This document shows positions 56,274 to 63,690 of a DNA stretch of 64,000 nt, in pieces (positions within the stretch are counted from its first letter, which is position 1; the number at the start of each line of letters is the position of its first letter). The stretch lies in NCBI RefSeq assembly GCF_000298295.1, contig NZ_AMGM01000002.1, positions 62,001-126,000 of the forward strand, read 5' to 3'. The stretch comes from Cecembia lonarensis LW9 (GTDB taxonomy: Bacteria; Bacteroidota; Bacteroidia; Cytophagales; Cyclobacteriaceae). Position numbers and translations under genes: made by a program. The notes below the pieces were generated by a model. It searched no databases, was not told the origin of the DNA, and saw only the letters and a list, made by a program, of their open reading frames with translations.

Positions 56274-58709
56274 ATGCGTATAAGGCTGTGTTTGGGTTTT
56301 TATTTGATGTTTTTTCTATGTTCGACTTTTTCCCTGGAGTCCATGGCCCAGGAAGGCTCTATGCTCAGAGGCAAAGTACTCCATGACAAAACCGATGAAT
56401 CGATCCCTTTTGCCCATGTCTATTGGAGTGGATACGAATCTCAAGGGGTGGTCTCAGATATTTTGGGGGAATTTCAATTAAAATGGGAGTCGAGTGCTGA
56501 TACCTTGGTGATCTCTCATGTCGGTTATGTGAAGTTGAAATTAGGGAAAAACCAACTTAGAGCAGATGGTCGGATTTTTATGGAATCCAAGCAGGTTGAA
56601 CTCAAGGAATTTCTCTTTTTAGCAGGAGAAAACCCTGCTTTTCCACTATTGAGAAAAGCGATTGCTAACAAAAACATTAATGATCCTTCTAATTTGAAAA
56701 GCTATCGGTATGAGTCTTACGATAAGATGATTTTTACAGTAGATGGGATCAGTGAGGATGGTATTCGACGAACGCGTTTTGACACCTTGTTTGATGGAGG
56801 ACATTTGTTGGTATCCGAAAGTTTATCCGAAGTTACGTATAGAAAACCAGGCCGAAGGCATGAGAAGGTCAAAGCATCTCAGATATCCGGTCTTCAGAGT
56901 TTGATGACTGCGCTGGTATCGAGTACGATCCAACCGTTTTCATTTTATGAGGACTATCTTACAGTTCTGGAAGTACCCTATCTCCATCCCTTGACAAGTG
57001 ATGGCTTTAGAAAATATGATTATTTTTTGGAAGATAGCATTCAATCCAATGGGACAACCGCTTATGTCATCAGCTTTCAGCCTCAAGAGACCAAAGGTTA
57101 TTTGTTAGGGAGAGGATTTATGACGATTTCCAGGCATAACTATGCGCTTGAAAACATCGTGTTTAGTACCACCAATAATCAAAGTAACCTGCAATTCGAG
57201 CTGCAACAGAAAAACCGTTGGGATGGGCAACATTGGTTTCCTGAGCAAATTAACAGTATCTATCTGTTCAAGAATTTTGATATTAATGGCAGTCCCATGA
57301 AGTTGGTGAGCCAGAATTTTATATCTGATGTTCGGTTGAATGAAGCAATTCCTATGAAAGAAATCTCCAGAGTTGGGTTGATTTATGATATTCAAAATGA
57401 GCGATATCCTATGGCGCAATTCCGAAGAGATTCACTGACAGTTGCAGAACTACGGGCTTTTTCAAGATTTGAGGAAATGGATGCGAAAAACCTCCGAAGA
57501 GCCCGAAATGTAGTGCGTGTTTTTTCACAACTGTTGACAGGAAGAGTAAGCCTAGGAAAAGTAGATGTATTGAGTGCCCATTTATTTCGTATCAATCAGT
57601 ATGAAGGATTAGCCTTGGGGATGGGGCTTGCTACGAATCAAGAGTTTTCTAGACATTTTGAATTGGATGGATATTTCAGATATGGATTCCGTGATCAAGC
57701 TTGGAAATATGGATTGGGAACAAGTATCCTCTTCCATGATCCGCTTGAATCCCGCATTCGGTTTTCTTACAGTCAGGATATAGCTGAAATCGGAATCAAT
57801 CCTTTTGTTCGTACCCGAACTTTTGCAACCTCCAGTGATCTGTTCAGGGCTTTTTTGGCTCAAAAGATGGATGCTGTTGAAAAGTATCACATTGAGTTTT
57901 CGCAATTGCCACTCCATCGGTGGAGGTTGGGATTGACAGCAAGTAGTGAAAGTCGAACACCTCTTTGGACATCCAATTTGGAGATGCCAGATCTTGAGCG
58001 AATGTTTCAGTCGTTTCAAGCTACAGAAGTTGGCTTGAATCTTCGCTATGTGGCCAAAGAGCAAACATCCAAGGTAGGCAGGCAAATCATCCCCGGTCCT
58101 ATTGGCTATCCGGTTTTCAATTTCCATGCTTCTCGTGCCATTCCTGATGTATTCAATGGGACGGCTGATTTTTGGAGGCTGGCTTTCAAGACACAGCACC
58201 AATGGAGGAAGGGTGTTTCTACCCATCAGCTGAATGTGGAGGGGATGAGTGTTTGGGGGGCGGAGGTTCCGATTTCCTATTTCAATACAGGTTTTGGTAT
58301 TCAACCGCAGGAGCGATCGTTTTCAATTAGTCTTCCGGCATATTTCCAAACCATGCGGATTTATGAATTCTTTTCCGATAGGGCTATCTATGCGAATTAT
58401 TCCTATCTAACGGGACCGCTTTTTCAGCATGATTTAAATATCATGTCTATGGCCCCTCAACTCAATTTGGTGCAGGGTTTTGCGATAGGATCCGTGAATC
58501 ATTCTTTTGGAGAAGAAGCATTTCCTTTTCAGACCATGGAGCAAGGCTATTGGGAGTCGGGAGTTGAGCTCCAAAACCTGATCAAATACCGCTCAGGATT
58601 TGGATTTCAGGGGATAGGGATTGGAGCATATTACCGTTGGGGAGCGTATGCCAATCCTATTTTTCAGGAAAATTTATTTGTGAATTTGTCTTTGAGGGTG
58701 GCTTTTTGA
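56274..58709 (+). CDS. DUF5686 outer-membrane protein with carboxypeptidase-regulatory-like domain
   Basis: An 811-residue protein, read from the ATG at 56274, which is followed by a signal peptide (LGFYLMFFLCSTFSLESMAQ). The N-terminal CarboxypepD_reg-like domain (about 28-105) starts GKVLHDKTDESIPFAHVYW. The rest is a long beta-rich region with FLFLAGENPAFPLLRKAIANKN and LPAYFQTMRIYEFFSDRAIYANYSY, as in DUF5686 proteins. The C-terminus ends in Phe, fitting a barrel inserted by BAM. It is often seen beside ABC transporters in Bacteroidota; function unknown. It is the last clearly chromosomal-core gene before the cassette-like block. Confidence 0.84.
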   Translation: MRIRLCLGFYLMFFLCSTFSLESMAQEGSMLRGKVLHDKTDESIPFAHVYWSGYESQGVVSDILGEFQLKWESSADTLVISHVGYVKLKLGKNQLRADGRIFMESKQVELKEFLFLAGENPAFPLLRKAIANKNINDPSNLKSYRYESYDKMIFTVDGISEDGIRRTRFDTLFDGGHLLVSESLSEVTYRKPGRRHEKVKASQISGLQSLMTALVSSTIQPFSFYEDYLTVLEVPYLHPLTSDGFRKYDYFLEDSIQSNGTTAYVISFQPQETKGYLLGRGFMTISRHNYALENIVFSTTNNQSNLQFELQQKNRWDGQHWFPEQINSIYLFKNFDINGSPMKLVSQNFISDVRLNEAIPMKEISRVGLIYDIQNERYPMAQFRRDSLTVAELRAFSRFEEMDAKNLRRARNVVRVFSQLLTGRVSLGKVDVLSAHLFRINQYEGLALGMGLATNQEFSRHFELDGYFRYGFRDQAWKYGLGTSILFHDPLESRIRFSYSQDIAEIGINPFVRTRTFATSSDLFRAFLAQKMDAVEKYHIEFSQLPLHRWRLGLTASSESRTPLWTSNLEMPDLERMFQSFQATEVGLNLRYVAKEQTSKVGRQIIPGPIGYPVFNFHASRAIPDVFNGTADFWRLAFKTQHQWRKGVSTHQLNVEGMSVWGAEVPISYFNTGFGIQPQERSFSISLPAYFQTMRIYEFFSDRAIYANYSYLTGPLFQHDLNIMSMAPQLNLVQGFAIGSVNHSFGEEAFPFQTMEQGYWESGVELQNLIKYRSGFGFQGIGIGAYYRWGAYANPIFQENLFVNLSLRVAF

Positions 58710-58762
58710 AAAATTTCTAAAACATTTTCAATTTTGAATTGAAAGGCCTGAATTGGTAGGTG

Positions 58763-58910
58763 TTTCCCATTTTAGTTCGATTGGTCTTTGCTTGATAATT
58801 TTTCATACCAAAGAGGTTAGTTTAAAATTGGGAAAAGCGGGACTTATTTCTTAAAATTGGTAAACTAAGTCTGGTTTTTCCAGACAGATAGATAAGTTAT
58901 AGTGCATATT
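58763..58910 (+). repeat. 148-bp direct repeat, left copy, ending in a GTT cassette core
   Basis: It aligns without gaps over most of its length with 63517-63665, about three quarters identical by manual count. A 30-bp run at 58841-58870 is identical. A hairpin GTCTGG-ttttt-CCAGAC lies at 58869-58885. It ends in GTTATAGTGCATATT (58896-58910), whose reverse complement occurs at 59378-59392 with one mismatch. It may be an integron attI- or attC-like site; no integrase is visible. Confidence 0.6.
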
Positions 58911-58981
58911 AAGAACCCCAAACCTAGGACAATCAGTTTTTTTAATTTTGAAAATAGTAACTTTAAAGTCCCATTTGTATT

Positions 58982-59083
58982 ATGGGAAAAGTAAGAGAAG
59001 TCATTGCTTATCAGGACCATTTTGAGAACTTTTTAAAAGCCCAGACAGAAAAAGTTCAAAAAGGTAAAAAGAAAAAGAAATGA
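58982..59083 (+). pseudogene. Remnant of HigB/RelE-type toxin gene
   Basis: A 33-codon frame whose first residues (MGKVREVIAYQDHFENFLKA) match the N-terminus of RelE/HigB-like toxins of Bacteroidota, normally about 110 residues. After residue 27 it jumps to a lysine-only tail (GKKKKKK-like) and stops, so the catalytic core is lost. Its stop overlaps the ATG of the antitoxin as ATGA, which is the intact-operon arrangement. The toxin was probably deleted internally while the antitoxin remained. Confidence 0.6.
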
Positions 59084-59370
59084 ATACGAAGAGCTGGAAA
59101 GAGATCAAAGATGATGTGTATGGAGTCAAAGGAACCGAACGCAGGGATGAATTAGAAAGGGATTTTGAGTCTTTCAAAATTGGTTTGCTATTAAAAAAGG
59201 CAAGAGAGGATAAGAATCTAACCCAGGAGCAATTAGCGGAATTAGTTGATAAAAAGAGAACTTATATTTCAAGAGTTGAAAACAATGGAAGTAATCTAAC
59301 ACTGAAAACCCTTTATGAAATAGTTGAAAAGGGATTGGGTGGGAAGGTGAAAATCTCCATTGAGCTCTGA
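59080..59370 (+). CDS. HigA-like antitoxin (XRE-type HTH)
   Basis: A 96-residue DNA-binding protein. Residues 35-90 form an XRE/Cro helix-turn-helix (LTQEQLAELVDKKRTYISRVE). The N-terminal SWKEIKDDVYGVKGTERRDELERDFESFKIG block is typical of HigA-type antitoxins paired with MGKVREI-type toxins. Because the toxin is decayed, it is now an orphan antitoxin that could still bind its own promoter or neutralise a related toxin. It is the only complete gene in the first cassette-like unit (58896-59392). Confidence 0.85.
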   Translation: MNTKSWKEIKDDVYGVKGTERRDELERDFESFKIGLLLKKAREDKNLTQEQLAELVDKKRTYISRVENNGSNLTLKTLYEIVEKGLGGKVKISIEL

Positions 59371-59377
59371 AAAGGGA

Positions 59378-59553
59378 AATACGCACTATAACATCACTTT
59401 GGACACAGGGGACAGTTTCGTTGAACGAAGGAGATTCGTATATTGTTAACGATTCAAGTAGTCTCAAAGGGAAGTGTTGCAAACGTCCGCCGTCTCCAAG
59501 CTGAATCCCGTCAGGCGCCCTCATGGCGGGGGTCTGCCGTTGGCGGTCATTGT
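59378..59553 (+). other. Integron attC-like boundary site 1
   Basis: It starts with AATACGCACTATAAC (59378-59392), complementary with one mismatch to the GTTATAGTGCATATT at 58896-58910, and ends with GTTGGCGGTCATTGT (59539-59553), complementary to the start of the next site. An inner arm CTTTGGACAC (59397-59406) can pair imperfectly with GTCTCCAAG (59492-59500). It is longer (about 160 bp between cores) than most attC sites. It shares the block CCGTCTCC(A)nGnTGAATCCCG with site 2. Confidence 0.6.
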
Positions 59554-59596
59554 AAAAAACCGAGTCAACATCATAAAGAATATTCAGACAAACATA

Positions 59597-60277
59597 ATGA
59601 AACAAAATTTAACTCATATAGCAATAATTGTAGACGATTATGACAAGGCAATTGAATTCTATACTCAAAAATTACATTTCACTTTAATTGAGGATACTAT
59701 TCTTACTGACACAAAACGTTGGGTTTTGGTTAGGCCGAAAGGTGCAAACGAATGTTCTTTATTATTAGCCAAAGGAGTAAATGAAGAGCAAAAAAGCAGA
59801 ATTGGAAACCAAACAGGTGGACGAGTTTTTCTTTTTTTGAATACCGACAATTTCAAAAGAGACTATCAAAACCTTATAGACAAAAAAATAAAGATTGTTA
59901 GAGAACCAAGTTTTGAAGACTATGGGACAGTAGCCGTTTTTGAGGATTTATATGGTAATCTTTGGGACTTAATAGAACCAAAAAAAGCAAAGCAAAATTT
60001 TTACTCAACAGGAATTTTAAAAATAAAAGACTTAAAAAATATTGACTTTGCTATTGCTCAACTCAAAAATTTGAGAAACCAGACACTTTTGGAAAGTGGT
60101 AATATTTCATTTGACATGAAGCAATTGAAAAATGACCCGACAAAAATAATTATTTGGGAATGTTTTGAAAATGAAAAATCATTCAATGACCATTTAAACT
60201 CAAAGCATCTTCAAGAATTTATTAAACTTGACTTGGTAGAACTTGAAAATGGTTACATAACAAATGATATTGAATAA
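59597..60277 (+). CDS. VOC (glyoxalase/bleomycin-resistance-like) domain fused to antibiotic-biosynthesis-monooxygenase-like domain
   Basis: A 226-residue protein read from the ATG at 59597; the earlier ATG at 59474 lies within the boundary site. Residues 1-130 form a VOC domain (HIAIIVDDYDKAIEFYTQKL, a GGRVFLFLNTDNF strand and an EDLYGNLWDLIEP C-terminal metal-binding Glu). Residues 133-226 look like an ABM/quinol monooxygenase ferredoxin-like fold (NQTLLESGNISFDM, IIIWECFENEKSFNDHLNS). It is the only gene of cassette-like unit 2 and probably detoxifies or modifies a small molecule. VOC proteins are frequent integron cargo. Confidence 0.83.
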   Translation: MKQNLTHIAIIVDDYDKAIEFYTQKLHFTLIEDTILTDTKRWVLVRPKGANECSLLLAKGVNEEQKSRIGNQTGGRVFLFLNTDNFKRDYQNLIDKKIKIVREPSFEDYGTVAVFEDLYGNLWDLIEPKKAKQNFYSTGILKIKDLKNIDFAIAQLKNLRNQTLLESGNISFDMKQLKNDPTKIIIWECFENEKSFNDHLNSKHLQEFIKLDLVELENGYITNDIE

Positions 60278-60442
60278 ACAACGAACCGCCAACATCACCT
60301 TGACCATCACCTTGGATACAGCGGGCGGTTCAGAGTAAATTGAACGTTCATACGTCAGTAGTAGATTGGAAGTGAACGAATCCGAATGCCTGCGTGGCGT
60401 CAGACAGGCCAGCCGTCTCCAGGTTGAATCCCGATTGGTGGT
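60278..60442 (+). other. Integron attC-like boundary site 2
   Basis: It starts ACAACGAACCGCCAAC (60278-60293), complementary (one gap, one mismatch) to GTTGGCGGTCATTGT at the end of site 1. The inner arm CCTTGGATAC (60310-60319) can pair with GTCTCCAGG (60415-60423). The 3' end is GATTGGTGGTAAT, where the expected GTT is GAT/ATT, so this core is partly decayed. A hairpin GAACCGCC/GGCGGTTC (60283-60331) also exists. Confidence 0.58.
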
Positions 60443-60470
60443 AATACTAAAAAAAGAACCTTTGGCAAAA

Positions 60471-61076
60471 ATGAACATCATAGATTATTTTAAGACATTT
60501 GGATACTTGACAGTCGAAGAAATCAACTTTGCTATGGATTTTTTTATCCCAGAAGAAATAAAAAAGGGGGCTTTTTATCTAAAAGAAGGACAGGTTTCCA
60601 ACAAAGTATCTTTCATTGAAAAAGGGCTATTCAGACTTTTTTATCAATTAGATGGTGAAGAAAAAATAATGCTCTTCTTTTCAGAATCTCAACTGATGGC
60701 TGATTATTTTGGCTTCTTGACAGAAACAGCTTCAATAAGACCTATTCAGGCCTTGGAAGACTCTCTGATATATAGTATTGAAAAAAGGAATCTTAATAAG
60801 CTTTTTGACTATTCAAAGAATTGGGAACGTATCGGTAGGCAATTAGCAGAATCAGCCTATGTTACATCCGTTTTAAGGGCGAATAGATTATTGCACGATG
60901 ATTACAATACGAGGGTAAAAACCTTTCTTGAAGAAAGTCCATCGTTAATGCAACGAGTCCCTCAATATATGATTGCATCTTATTTGAATATGACACCTGA
61001 AACACTAAGCAGAGTCAAAAGAAGAATTAAGAGAACCGGTGATGTAAAGGATACAATCCATAACGTGAAAGGATAA
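60471..61076 (+). CDS. Crp/Fnr-family transcriptional regulator
   Basis: A 201-residue regulator starting at the ATG at 60471; the frame upstream only reads through the boundary site. The cyclic-nucleotide-binding-like domain (about 15-125) has GLFRLFYQLDGEEKIMLFF. The C-terminal winged helix (about 140-200) has PQYMIASYLNMTPETLSRVKR. It resembles the Bacteroidota Crp group next to small metabolic genes and is distinct from the copy at 14417. It lies at the head of the third, less clear cassette-like unit. Confidence 0.84.
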   Translation: MNIIDYFKTFGYLTVEEINFAMDFFIPEEIKKGAFYLKEGQVSNKVSFIEKGLFRLFYQLDGEEKIMLFFSESQLMADYFGFLTETASIRPIQALEDSLIYSIEKRNLNKLFDYSKNWERIGRQLAESAYVTSVLRANRLLHDDYNTRVKTFLEESPSLMQRVPQYMIASYLNMTPETLSRVKRRIKRTGDVKDTIHNVKG

Positions 61077-61169
61077 TGTAATTGAAATTGTTTCTTGATT
61101 TGAATCAATGGTTTCGTTCCAAAGTCTGAAGAGCTTTGTGATTATTATTCAACTTCAAATCAAAAGACA

Positions 61170-61757
61170 ATGAAAAAAAATATATTGCTTTTTGGAATCT
61201 TAGGTTTAATGTCAAATGGTTACGCTCAAAATAATAAGCCAAAGTCAAAAACTGAGAAGGTCGTTATAGAATATAAGGACAAAAGTGTGAAGGGAAAACA
61301 GTTGACTGTTAGTTCTGAAATACCAATGGATTTAGATAGTGCTTGGGCAAATGTAAAGACACCCGCATTATTGGAATTTGTAGCCAAAGGAATGATTAGG
61401 TTCAAAACCATCGAAAGTGAATTTCCGAAAAAATGGGAAGTTGGTCAAACTTATGGTGTAAAAATGCGGATTTTCGGATTTATCCCTTTCGGTGGCACTC
61501 ATTACTTGTTCATTGAGAAAATTGATGATAACAACAATACAATATCCACCAAAGAATGGGACAAAGGAGCAAAAGTTTGGAATCACGATGTAACAATGAA
61601 AGATTTGGGTAATGGGATAATTCATTATGAAGACTCTATAACCATTTATGGGGGTGTAATGACGAGGTTTATCACTGCATTCGCTAAAAGGTTCTATGTT
61701 CACAGACAGAAAAGATGGCAAATAGTGGCTAAGGAAAAGCTTAATTTTACAGAATAG
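61170..61757 (+). CDS. SRPBCC-family protein, exported
   Basis: A 195-residue protein with a signal peptide (MKKNILLFGILGLMSNGYAQ). The rest fits a START-like/polyketide-cyclase fold: SSEIPMDLDSAWANVKTPALLEFV at the first strand-helix, then FGGTHYLFIEKIDDNNNTIS and YEDSITIYGGVMTRFITAFAKRFYVHRQKRWQ at the C-terminus. The hydrophobic pocket would bind a lipid or aromatic ligand. It lies 93 bp behind the Crp/Fnr gene, same strand. Just after it, GTTATCGGAATTGTT (61832-61846) resembles another cassette core. Confidence 0.78.
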   Translation: MKKNILLFGILGLMSNGYAQNNKPKSKTEKVVIEYKDKSVKGKQLTVSSEIPMDLDSAWANVKTPALLEFVAKGMIRFKTIESEFPKKWEVGQTYGVKMRIFGFIPFGGTHYLFIEKIDDNNNTISTKEWDKGAKVWNHDVTMKDLGNGIIHYEDSITIYGGVMTRFITAFAKRFYVHRQKRWQIVAKEKLNFTE

Positions 61758-61999
61758 TGCCACTACAAGTATGATTGGCCCATGGTGGGTGGTTTTGTTA
61801 ATTTGAATGTCTACCTCGCATCAATCCTGCGTTATCGGAATTGTTGAATTGAAAAAATGGAGGAATTTTTGCCAAAAAAGAGAGTACTCCGTCCATATTG
61901 CTACTGTAAAGTCTGGCATTTTATGATCCCTTTTGAAAAATGATAAAGGAGAACTATAAAATTTAAGTTTATTTAAAAATAGCTATCCAAATTATGCTG

Positions 62000-62737
62000 C
62001 TAGGGAACTGTAAATGAAACAGCCGCGGCAGAATTTGGATTTAAGTTTGGGAAAATTTTACGATTTAAAGTAGGGTCTAAGTATTCATTGCCCCAAAATG
62101 AATCTCCATATGCTCTAATGTAAACTTGTTTTCCAGAAACAAAGCCAGCTTTAGCTAGGTCACTTTTGGAAATGGTAATGGTATATGGATTAAACTGTAC
62201 CACGTAGCCGCTTGAATAAAATGAGTATAAATTTTGGCTAAGATTTGCATCTTCACCTAAAAAATACCTGAGGTATCTTCTGTTTGAATTATTCCCAGCT
62301 GGGTTTGTGGTAATTGAAACAATGACATTATCACCTTCAACGCCTACACTTAGTGCCGTAATCTCTGTAGAAGATTTTTTTCCTAAGGAAGGAGATTGAT
62401 TTATACTGGTTGGTTTTCCCGAATTGGTATGAGTTAAAGCAAATATTTTAAATGTGCCAAATTCTTCTTTTTCGAATTCTATGTTATACTCTCCAAAAGG
62501 AACGTCTTTAATTACAAATTTACCAGTAACATCTGTTAAGGTAGAAAACATGGAAGATGTGCCTTGAATTCTTACAAGCATTCCTGATTTTTCTAATTGG
62601 TTAGTCCCCTCATCGTAAAGGATGACGGAACCAACAATATCCGCTTTTGTAATTAAATTTGAATTATTTTCCTTTTCTATACAAGCAGAAAAAATCAAAA
62701 AAACTAAACTTACAACCATTAGATTTTTACAATACAT
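62000..62737 (-). CDS. Lipoprotein with carboxypeptidase-regulatory-like domain
   Basis: A 245-residue probable lipoprotein (MVVSLVFLIFSAC, Cys19 from the first Met). A beta-sandwich (about 35-100) reads GSVILYDEGTNQLEKSGMLVRIQG followed by FSTLTDVTGKFVIKDVPFGEYNIE, a CarboxypepD_reg-like domain. The C-terminal half (about 125-245) is an unrecognised beta-rich domain ending in SAAAVSFTVP. It is on the opposite strand to the cassette genes. Function unknown. Confidence 0.75.
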   Translation of the reverse strand: MYCKNLMVVSLVFLIFSACIEKENNSNLITKADIVGSVILYDEGTNQLEKSGMLVRIQGTSSMFSTLTDVTGKFVIKDVPFGEYNIEFEKEEFGTFKIFALTHTNSGKPTSINQSPSLGKKSSTEITALSVGVEGDNVIVSITTNPAGNNSNRRYLRYFLGEDANLSQNLYSFYSSGYVVQFNPYTITISKSDLAKAGFVSGKQVYIRAYGDSFWGNEYLDPTLNRKIFPNLNPNSAAAVSFTVP

Positions 62738-62797
62738 ATGAGCTAATTTAAGTTTAATTATAGTTCAAAAATATAGGTGTTTTAATCCAATTAATAA

Positions 62798-63451
62798 CTA
62801 CATTTTGTTAACTACAATCGTCTGTTCATCAAATAAAGGTGCTTCTTGACCAATTTCCAGGAATAAAGCAATCGACGGATTGGATTTGTGGATTTCAAAG
62901 TAGCGGATTCCACTATTTGCCATTCCCCAAATGCTACAGACAAAATTGATAGGTTCTTGAGAGGCCCGCAATTGATATGTTTCCAATGCGGTTCCACTTG
63001 GTTGTAGGACATACCTTTCTACTCCATCTCTATTGGATTCAATTAGCCTAAATTCACATTGCTCAGCTTCATCCCAGTTTTCATCCTCTTGAAGAAACTC
63101 TAAAACATCTTCAATTTTTTGGTTTTTGAGATGAAAGACCTGTATGGCCAAACCGATGGCAACAGGCTCCCCGTCAACCAGCATTTCAACCATTGCCCCC
63201 GGGAGAGTTTCGCTGATAGCTACCTGATAAGTTTCATTTTTTTGTGCCCAGAATTCAATACCAGCACCTGACACCTTTTCCCACTCAAAACCATGATGAG
63301 GATTTCGTGAAGGAGATGCTGCTAAAGTTGGTGTATGGATTAAGTCTACATGACTTTCCTTTTTTGAGGGATAACAGTGAGAGGTGAAAACAATAAAATA
63401 TAAAGCCAGTATGAACTGGCTTAAAAATCCGTATTTGATAGGTTTAGCCAT
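62798..63451 (-). CDS. Hypothetical lipoprotein
   Basis: A 217-residue protein with a lipoprotein-like N-terminus (FILALYFIVFTSHC, Cys26). The mature part is acidic (AISETLPGAMVEMLVDGEPV; EDVLEFLQEDENWDEAEQCEF) and shows no recognisable domain. It lies 60 bp upstream of the other lipoprotein gene on the same strand, so they may be co-transcribed. It may bind a ligand or polymer at the cell surface; that is a guess. Confidence 0.68.
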   Translation of the reverse strand: MAKPIKYGFLSQFILALYFIVFTSHCYPSKKESHVDLIHTPTLAASPSRNPHHGFEWEKVSGAGIEFWAQKNETYQVAISETLPGAMVEMLVDGEPVAIGLAIQVFHLKNQKIEDVLEFLQEDENWDEAEQCEFRLIESNRDGVERYVLQPSGTALETYQLRASQEPINFVCSIWGMANSGIRYFEIHKSNPSIALFLEIGQEAPLFDEQTIVVNKM

Positions 63452-63516
63452 TTGATCTGTTATTTAAATTTTAATTTAGCCAAAATAAAAATACAAAAAA
63501 CCTAAACGTAAAACCA

Positions 63517-63665
63517 TTTCTCATTTTAATTCGATTTGTCTCCGATCGATTGTAATTCCCTTTGATGCGTTAAGTTTATAGTTGGGAAAACTCAGACTTA
63601 TTTCTTAAAATTGGTAAACTAAGTTTGATTTTTCTAGACAGATAGATTACGTTAGGTGCAATTAT
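63517..63665 (+). repeat. 148-bp direct repeat, right copy, ending in a GTT cassette core
   Basis: Homologous to 58763-58910. It ends in GTTAGGTGCAATTAT (63651-63665), which fits the cassette core G-TTRRRY. An ACCTAAACGT (63500-63509) just upstream is an imperfect inverted partner of ACGTTAGGT. It immediately precedes the partial dehydrogenase gene. Confidence 0.6.
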
Positions 63666-63690
63666 GATAAATAGGCCGAATAATCGAAAT

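Noticed and set aside
57609-58304. Minus-strand open frame of 231 codons
   Set aside because: Shadow of the DUF5686 gene, whose reading frame covers it completely and matches the family.
60411-60432. tRNA-like T-arm (GGTTGAATCCCG) in the boundary site
   Set aside because: No matching acceptor, D or anticodon arms, and the related site 1 has GCTGAATCCCG; it is better explained as part of the repeated boundary sequence.
60366-60470. Extended N-terminus of the Crp/Fnr gene
   Set aside because: The 35 extra codons translate the boundary site; the Crp fold begins right after the ATG at 60471.
61077-61169. attC-like site between Crp/Fnr and SRPBCC genes
   Set aside because: An ATTCAAC at 61146 matches a GTTGAAT at 60423, but only 7 bp pair and there is no room for a site before the SRPBCC start.
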